A stretch of DNA of 64,000 nucleotides from Filobacillus milosensis. Its GTDB lineage: Bacteria; Bacillota; Bacilli; Bacillales; Alkalibacillaceae. Shown one piece after another: positions 59,274-64,000 of the stretch. Made by a program: the position numbers and the translations under genes. Location: positions 62,001-126,000 of the forward strand of contig NZ_SOPW01000009.1 of assembly GCF_004402015.1 (NCBI RefSeq), written 5' to 3'. The stretch's first letter is position 1. Every line of letters starts with the position of its first letter. The notes under the pieces were generated by a model. That model made no database searches. It worked only from the letters and a program-made list of their open reading frames with translations, and had not been told where the DNA came from.

Positions 59274-61106
59274 ATGGGTGCCATCTGGGGATTTTTTAGA
59301 TCAATACAACTTAAAATGATCGTCGTTTATATATTATTGTTACTAATTGCTATACAAGTGATAGGAGCTTATTTTGCCCAACAGTTAGAAAGTCAGCTTA
59401 AGGATAATTTCACAGAATCTATAAATGAGAGAATTCAGCTTTTGAATTTTAATTTAGAACGTGCATTTACTGCAGAGCGTCCAGAGGGTTCAGCTACTTT
59501 AGGGGAAGATGTACGTTCTATTTTACTTGATTTTGACTCTGAAGATATTAATAAAATACAAGTAATCGATCCTAACTTAAGAGTAGTTGGCACGACTGAT
59601 GAATTTGAACAGAGTAATATAGGTAAACGAACGACTGATATTACAATTCAACGAGCTCTATCAGGGAGCGTTGAGGAAAATACGATGTTTAACCCAGAAA
59701 CAAGACATCGTACGTTAGTTAAAGCAGAGCCCATCATAGATGAAGAAACAGATGAAGTTGTAGGTGCTATTTATATAGAAGCATCATTAGAAAGTATTTA
59801 TGGGCAAATGGAAGACATTAACCGAATATTCGCGAACGGAACGATTCTTGCGATTACGGTGTCAGCATTATTAGGGATTTTGGTTGCAAGGACGATTACC
59901 AAACCTATATCAGAAATGCGAAAACAAGCCAAATTTATGGGAGCTGGCGACTTCTCACAAAAAGTAAATGTATACGGGTCGGATGAAATTGGTCAATTGG
60001 CAGTCACATTTAATGAGTTGAGTGATAAAATTCAAGCGGCTCAAGCTAATACAGAAGGCGAAAGGCGCAAATTGAGCTCAGTACTGTCAAATATGACTGA
60101 TGGGGTAATAGCCACAAATCATCTAGGGCAAATCATATTAATGAACCCGCCAGCAGAAAATTTAACGAACTATAAACAGGAAGAAATAGTAGGGCAATCC
60201 CTAATTGGAGTATTAGGAATTGAAGAACAAGTGACCAATCTAGATGAATTAAAAGAAATGAAGAGCACAATAATAGATTTCTCAAGTGAAGAACAACTCT
60301 TCTTGTTAAGAGCGAACTTTTCTGAGGTTCTTGATGAAAATGGGGAAACAAGCGGTATTATTACCGTTCTTAGTGATGTCACTGAACAAGAAAAAATTGA
60401 ACGTGAACGCCGCGAATTTGTTGCTAATGTATCCCATGAGTTACGTACACCATTAACAACCATGAGAAGTTATCTGGAAGCTTTAACTGATGGTTCAACT
60501 TGGAAAGATGAACAAATTGCACCTAAGTTCTTATCAGTCACACAAAACGAGACTGAGCGAATGATACGTTTGGTTAATGACTTACTACAATTATCTAAAA
60601 TGGACAACAAAGACTATCAACTTCATAAAGAACGCTTAAATTATATAGACTTTATTCACCATATCGTAGACCGTTTTGAGCTTAACATAAGTGAAGACAT
60701 AACAATTGAACGTAAAATTCCCGAGAAAAATTATAAGGTATGGGTGGACAAAGATAAAATTACACAAGTCTTAGATAATATTATCTCTAATGCTATTAAA
60801 TACTCCCCAGAAGGAGGAGAAATTTTAATAGAAGTATCAGAACAAAACCATCAATTACTTACAAAAGTTACAGATGAAGGTGTAGGTATACCTGAGGAGA
60901 ACCTTGAGAAGATCTTTGAACGATTCTATCGTGTTGATAAAGCTCGTTCCAGAAAGTTAGGAGGAACAGGCTTAGGTTTAGCTATAGCCAAAGAGTTAAT
61001 TGAAGCCCATGATGGAGAAGTATGGGCTAATAGTATTGAGAACCAGGGAACAACAATTACGTTCCGCTTACCACTTATGCAGCAGAAAAGGGGAGGTCGA
61101 GCATAA
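59274..61106 (+). CDS. walK: Sensor histidine kinase WalK
   Basis: This 610-residue kinase has two transmembrane helices (about 14-36 and 188-206) flanking an extracellular Cache/PAS-like domain. HAMP (about 205-258), PAS (about 262-370) and histidine kinase domains follow, with the phosphorylated His388 in NVSHELRTPL. The ATPase N and G boxes are NIISNAIKYSP and GTGLGLAIAKEL. It phosphorylates WalR in response to cell wall state. It overlaps walH by one base. Confidence 0.97.
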   Translation: MGAIWGFFRSIQLKMIVVYILLLLIAIQVIGAYFAQQLESQLKDNFTESINERIQLLNFNLERAFTAERPEGSATLGEDVRSILLDFDSEDINKIQVIDPNLRVVGTTDEFEQSNIGKRTTDITIQRALSGSVEENTMFNPETRHRTLVKAEPIIDEETDEVVGAIYIEASLESIYGQMEDINRIFANGTILAITVSALLGILVARTITKPISEMRKQAKFMGAGDFSQKVNVYGSDEIGQLAVTFNELSDKIQAAQANTEGERRKLSSVLSNMTDGVIATNHLGQIILMNPPAENLTNYKQEEIVGQSLIGVLGIEEQVTNLDELKEMKSTIIDFSSEEQLFLLRANFSEVLDENGETSGIITVLSDVTEQEKIERERREFVANVSHELRTPLTTMRSYLEALTDGSTWKDEQIAPKFLSVTQNETERMIRLVNDLLQLSKMDNKDYQLHKERLNYIDFIHHIVDRFELNISEDITIERKIPEKNYKVWVDKDKITQVLDNIISNAIKYSPEGGEILIEVSEQNHQLLTKVTDEGVGIPEENLEKIFERFYRVDKARSRKLGGTGLGLAIAKELIEAHDGEVWANSIENQGTTITFRLPLMQQKRGGRA

Positions 61107-62476
61107 TGGTTGAACATATAAAATCAATTATCCTTTTCTTGCTTGTTGCATTTAGTTTACTATTAACCTTTGCATTGTGGACATACCAACCGGAGTTTCA
61201 GGATTTAGATACCCAAAAGTTTGTGGATGAAACTAAATTAGAAGGTCAGGAAAAGCTGATAGAAGAAGTTGTCTACCCAAATAAAATTATTTTCCATGAC
61301 TATCAAGAACACAAAATGTTCAGAGAGAAAGTTAATGAAAATGACCTATATAATGAAATTTTATCTTGGGAATTTTCATCAATTAGAACACCGGCTAACC
61401 TAAATACAATACGTCGTCATCTTGAATGGTCCGAGCCATTAGGATGGACAAATAATAAGAGTTATCAAAGTATAGAAATTCAATACCCTGTAGGTGTTCC
61501 ATTTGAATTAGTTAATCAAATGTTTTCAGTTAATAAAAATGATGTTAACTGGAGTGGGGAGTTTAATAAACTATATTTAAATATGAAATCAAACGACCAG
61601 GAAATACAGTTTGTATTTGCTTCTGACTCCCATCAAAAAATATTAACAGGAGAGATCGAATCTTCAAAAGCCTTTCAAAGATTAGAGAATGAATTTAACA
61701 GTTCTAATACAATGGTTAATTTACAAGAGTATAGATTAAATAATGACCATACCGTTTATTTACCAGAAGAAAAGCTAAGCTTAAGAAGTTACGCGGTTAC
61801 AACCGAACCATTATCAGAACAACCGATGATTAATGTTCTGTTTAAAAGCCCATCTTCAGTAAGAAGAGTCGCTACTAATAATAGTGATTCTTATTGGACA
61901 GACGGATCTCGAAGACTAGTTACTCAACCTGTGTTTGATAATGATGAAGTTATGTCATTTGTTAATTCCTTATACAAAGATGGCCCTTTAATGAATAAAG
62001 AGGATATGATACAAAAAAGTATAGAATTCACAAATGATCATACGGGCTGGACAGATGATTTTAGGTTAGATAATTTAAATGAGTTTGGATTATTAAATTA
62101 TCGAATGTACTACAATGGTTACCCAATATATGATACAAGTCAACAATTTGAGCAACTACTTCAAATGGAACAAAAATGGATAAATAATCACCTTTACTCA
62201 TTAAAACGGCCTCTCTTCAAGATTAATAACAACATTGGGATTGATAGACGAGATTTAGCTTCAGGAGAAAACGTCTATCAATTAATACAAACCATTAATG
62301 AACAACTGTCCTACATCATTCAAGATGTTCGTATCGGTTATAAACTAAATGCCAGAAATGATGGTTCAATAGTTGTACTCGAATTAGATCCAGAATGGCA
62401 CGTTAAATTTGGAGAAGATATATGGCGACCATTAAGCTCTTTTAATGATGTGTTGACGAACCAAGGGGTTGAATAA
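61106..62476 (+). CDS. walH: WalRK regulatory membrane protein WalH (YycH)
   Basis: This 456-residue protein has one N-terminal transmembrane segment (about 5-23) and a large extracytoplasmic part, the layout of YycH. In B. subtilis YycH and YycI bind WalK through their membrane helices and hold it inactive; in S. aureus they activate it. The start overlaps the walK stop by one base. Sequence conservation in this family is low, so the call rests on length, layout and position. Confidence 0.9.
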   Translation: MVEHIKSIILFLLVAFSLLLTFALWTYQPEFQDLDTQKFVDETKLEGQEKLIEEVVYPNKIIFHDYQEHKMFREKVNENDLYNEILSWEFSSIRTPANLNTIRRHLEWSEPLGWTNNKSYQSIEIQYPVGVPFELVNQMFSVNKNDVNWSGEFNKLYLNMKSNDQEIQFVFASDSHQKILTGEIESSKAFQRLENEFNSSNTMVNLQEYRLNNDHTVYLPEEKLSLRSYAVTTEPLSEQPMINVLFKSPSSVRRVATNNSDSYWTDGSRRLVTQPVFDNDEVMSFVNSLYKDGPLMNKEDMIQKSIEFTNDHTGWTDDFRLDNLNEFGLLNYRMYYNGYPIYDTSQQFEQLLQMEQKWINNHLYSLKRPLFKINNNIGIDRRDLASGENVYQLIQTINEQLSYIIQDVRIGYKLNARNDGSIVVLELDPEWHVKFGEDIWRPLSSFNDVLTNQGVE

Positions 62477-62478
62477 TA

Positions 62479-63345
62479 ATGCAATGGGGCCAAATAAAAA
62501 CGATATTCATTATAAGTTTTTTGATTTTGAATTTATTCTTAGTTCAAGAACTTATAGAGAAAATAAATGAGGCCGACTTAGATAAAATTAGTCGATCAAC
62601 CATTCAAGAACAATTAGAAGCTCAAGGTATAACATTCGAAAATTTGCCTGAAAGTGGCTTGAAAGAAGTTTATGTGACTGCTAAGCGATATCAATTAACA
62701 GAAGAGGATTTGCAGGCGTTAGATGCAAAAATTGACGCAGATGAGCAAACCATTGGGGTTGATACTGCCCAAGAAGTTATTGCAAGCCAATATGTTGAGC
62801 CATTGGATCTTAACTTAGAAGAAAGCTTTGATGAGTCGATAGCGAAAATTAAAGAAAGTGTCCTATATGGCGGTACATTTAAGTTTTGGGATTATTATGA
62901 GGAAGAAAATGCCTTGCTATTTTTCCAAGAGCAGAACAATCGGACTGTTTATTTTAATGAAACAGGCGTATTATTGGTCGTTCTTAATGAAGAAGGAGAT
63001 GCCATTCAGTATAGACAAACGTTACTTGAAGAGGTTGTCCATAATTCTGAAGAACAGACCGTTGTAGATCCAATCAATGCCATATTTGAGTTGTATTCAA
63101 ATAACGTCCTTAATTATGAAGATAATATTTCAAATATGAAAATAGGGTATCACACGTTATTACCTTTAGAAGATGGTGTGCAAGTTTTTGTACCGACGTG
63201 GGAAATAACAGTTAATAAAGAAGATACTTACTTTGTTAATGCAATGGAAGCACAGTATATACCTAATAATGAAATAGATTTTGTTATTAAGCTTAAAGAG
63301 TTTTTAAAGAGAGAAATTGAGGAGTTAAAAAATCGGAGTGAATAA
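62479..63345 (+). CDS. walI: WalRK regulatory membrane protein WalI (YycI)
   Basis: This 288-residue protein starts with a cytoplasmic MQWGQIKT followed by one transmembrane helix (about 9-24) and an extracellular domain. This is the typical YycI form, structurally related to YycH. It partners WalH in controlling WalK. It starts two bases after walH and ends two bases before walJ. Confidence 0.92.
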   Translation: MQWGQIKTIFIISFLILNLFLVQELIEKINEADLDKISRSTIQEQLEAQGITFENLPESGLKEVYVTAKRYQLTEEDLQALDAKIDADEQTIGVDTAQEVIASQYVEPLDLNLEESFDESIAKIKESVLYGGTFKFWDYYEEENALLFFQEQNNRTVYFNETGVLLVVLNEEGDAIQYRQTLLEEVVHNSEEQTVVDPINAIFELYSNNVLNYEDNISNMKIGYHTLLPLEDGVQVFVPTWEITVNKEDTYFVNAMEAQYIPNNEIDFVIKLKEFLKREIEELKNRSE

Positions 63346-63347
63346 GT

Positions 63348-64000
63348 ATGAGCTTACATTTTAGTGTCTTAGCTTCAGGGAGTACAGGGAACGCCTTTTA
63401 CATAGGTACAGACAAAGTGAAATTACTAGTTGACGCTGGTTTAAGCGGAAAAAAGCTTGAAGGTTTAATGCAACAAGTAAATATTAATCCTAATGAATTA
63501 GATGGAATTTTGGTTACTCATGAACATAGTGACCATATTAAAGGGGTAGGGATTGTTGCCAGACGATATAATTTGCCCGTCTATGCTAATGAAAAGACTT
63601 GGGAGGCCATGGAACCTCAACTAGGGAAGATTATGACAGAACAAAAGTTTCACTTTGATATGGAGACAGTAAAAACATTTGAAGATTTAGATGTTGAGAG
63701 TTTTGGTGTTTCACATGATGCTGCTGATCCAATGTTCTATGTGTTCCACCATCAAGGTAAAAAGGTATCTATGATAACCGATACTGGTTATATATCTGAA
63801 CGTATGAAAAAAACAGTCGAAAATTCTAATGCTGTATTGTTTGAATCCAATCATGATGTGGGTATGTTACAAATGGGAGCATATCCTTGGAACATTAAGC
63901 GCAGAATATTGAGTGACAAAGGACATGTTTCAAATGAGGATGCTGCTATTGCAATGCTTGACTGTATTGGTAACCAAACAAAACATATCTACTTAGGGCA
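63348..64000 (+). CDS. walJ: WalJ (YycJ) metallo-beta-lactamase fold hydrolase, partial
   Basis: The frame opens at ATG 63348, two bases after walI, and runs off the right edge with no stop (217 codons seen). It starts [20 protein letters not shown] and carries the metal-binding THEHSDH (His58, His60, Asp62, His63) and later ITDTGYIS. YycJ proteins are cytoplasmic MBL-fold nucleases linked to mismatch repair and coordination of replication with division. It belongs to the wal operon. Confidence 0.95.
   Translation, partial: MSLHFSVLASGSTGNAFYIGTDKVKLLVDAGLSGKKLEGLMQQVNINPNELDGILVTHEHSDHIKGVGIVARRYNLPVYANEKTWEAMEPQLGKIMTEQKFHFDMETVKTFEDLDVESFGVSHDAADPMFYVFHHQGKKVSMITDTGYISERMKKTVENSNAVLFESNHDVGMLQMGAYPWNIKRRILSDKGHVSNEDAAIAMLDCIGNQTKHIYLG

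Overview
The window is a chromosomal segment around the replication origin of a low-GC, spore-forming member of the Bacillaceae. The gene order yaaA-recF-remB-gyrB-gyrA on one side and rpmH-rnpA-yidC-jag-mnmE-mnmG-rsmG-noc-parA-parB on the other is the classical Bacillus origin layout. The spore genes (a CotY/CotZ-type coat protein, YyaC, a GerA-type receptor operon), the LdcA/YkfABC murein-peptide recycling operon, B. subtilis-like catalytic residue numbering in several proteins and the WalRK operon all point to Bacillaceae. The many acidic C-termini would suit a moderately halophilic genus, but I cannot name the species.

Layout. Position 1-5.9 kb: the 5' end of an NCS2-type permease, acetyl-CoA synthetase acsA, and ykfABC on the opposite strand. 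6.1-10.5 kb: a reactive-sulfur (persulfide) regulon on the minus strand, with a CstR-type regulator, TusA, DsrE, rhodaneses, a rhodanese/persulfide-dioxygenase-like fusion and a TauE-type exporter, and four CstR-like operator palindromes. 10.5-20.6 kb: spore coat protein, dgk/dck, a bactofilin with an M23 endopeptidase, tRNA-Ser, serS with a T-box, pdxST, dacA and an HD-GYP protein with a degenerate motif. 20.8-30.1 kb: gyrA to dnaA. 28.6-28.75 and 30.1-30.7 kb: bipartite oriC with DnaA boxes and DnaA-trios. 30.7-40.4 kb: ribosome, membrane-insertion, tRNA-modification and chromosome-segregation genes. 40.5-45.9 kb: membrane proteins, yyaC, ychF and rpsF-ssb-rpsR. 45.9-49.6 kb: a gerA-type operon whose A gene is frameshifted. 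49.8-56 kb: yybS, gdpP, rplI, dnaB, purA. 56.1-56.6 kb: tRNA-Asp and tRNA-Phe. 56.9-64 kb: a WalR-box-preceded endopeptidase gene and the walRKHIJ operon, cut by the window end.

Most genes point away from oriC: minus strand to its left, plus strand to its right. The exceptions are ykfABC, dgk-dck, a small membrane ORF, yyaC and the ger operon.

The least explained signals are in the spacers. Three intergenic regions (about 340-471, 14437-14546 and 32932-33046) each carry a different short word (TCTAGTA, TTCCCCATA, TTTCCGGA) repeated at a strict 20- or 21-base period, two helical turns, separated by unrelated AT-rich filler. A second repeat class is a GC-rich structured element found four times (about 5.98, 27.23, 34.62 and 41.24 kb). 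It keeps conserved boxes and has outer arms that differ in sequence but remain self-complementary in at least three copies.
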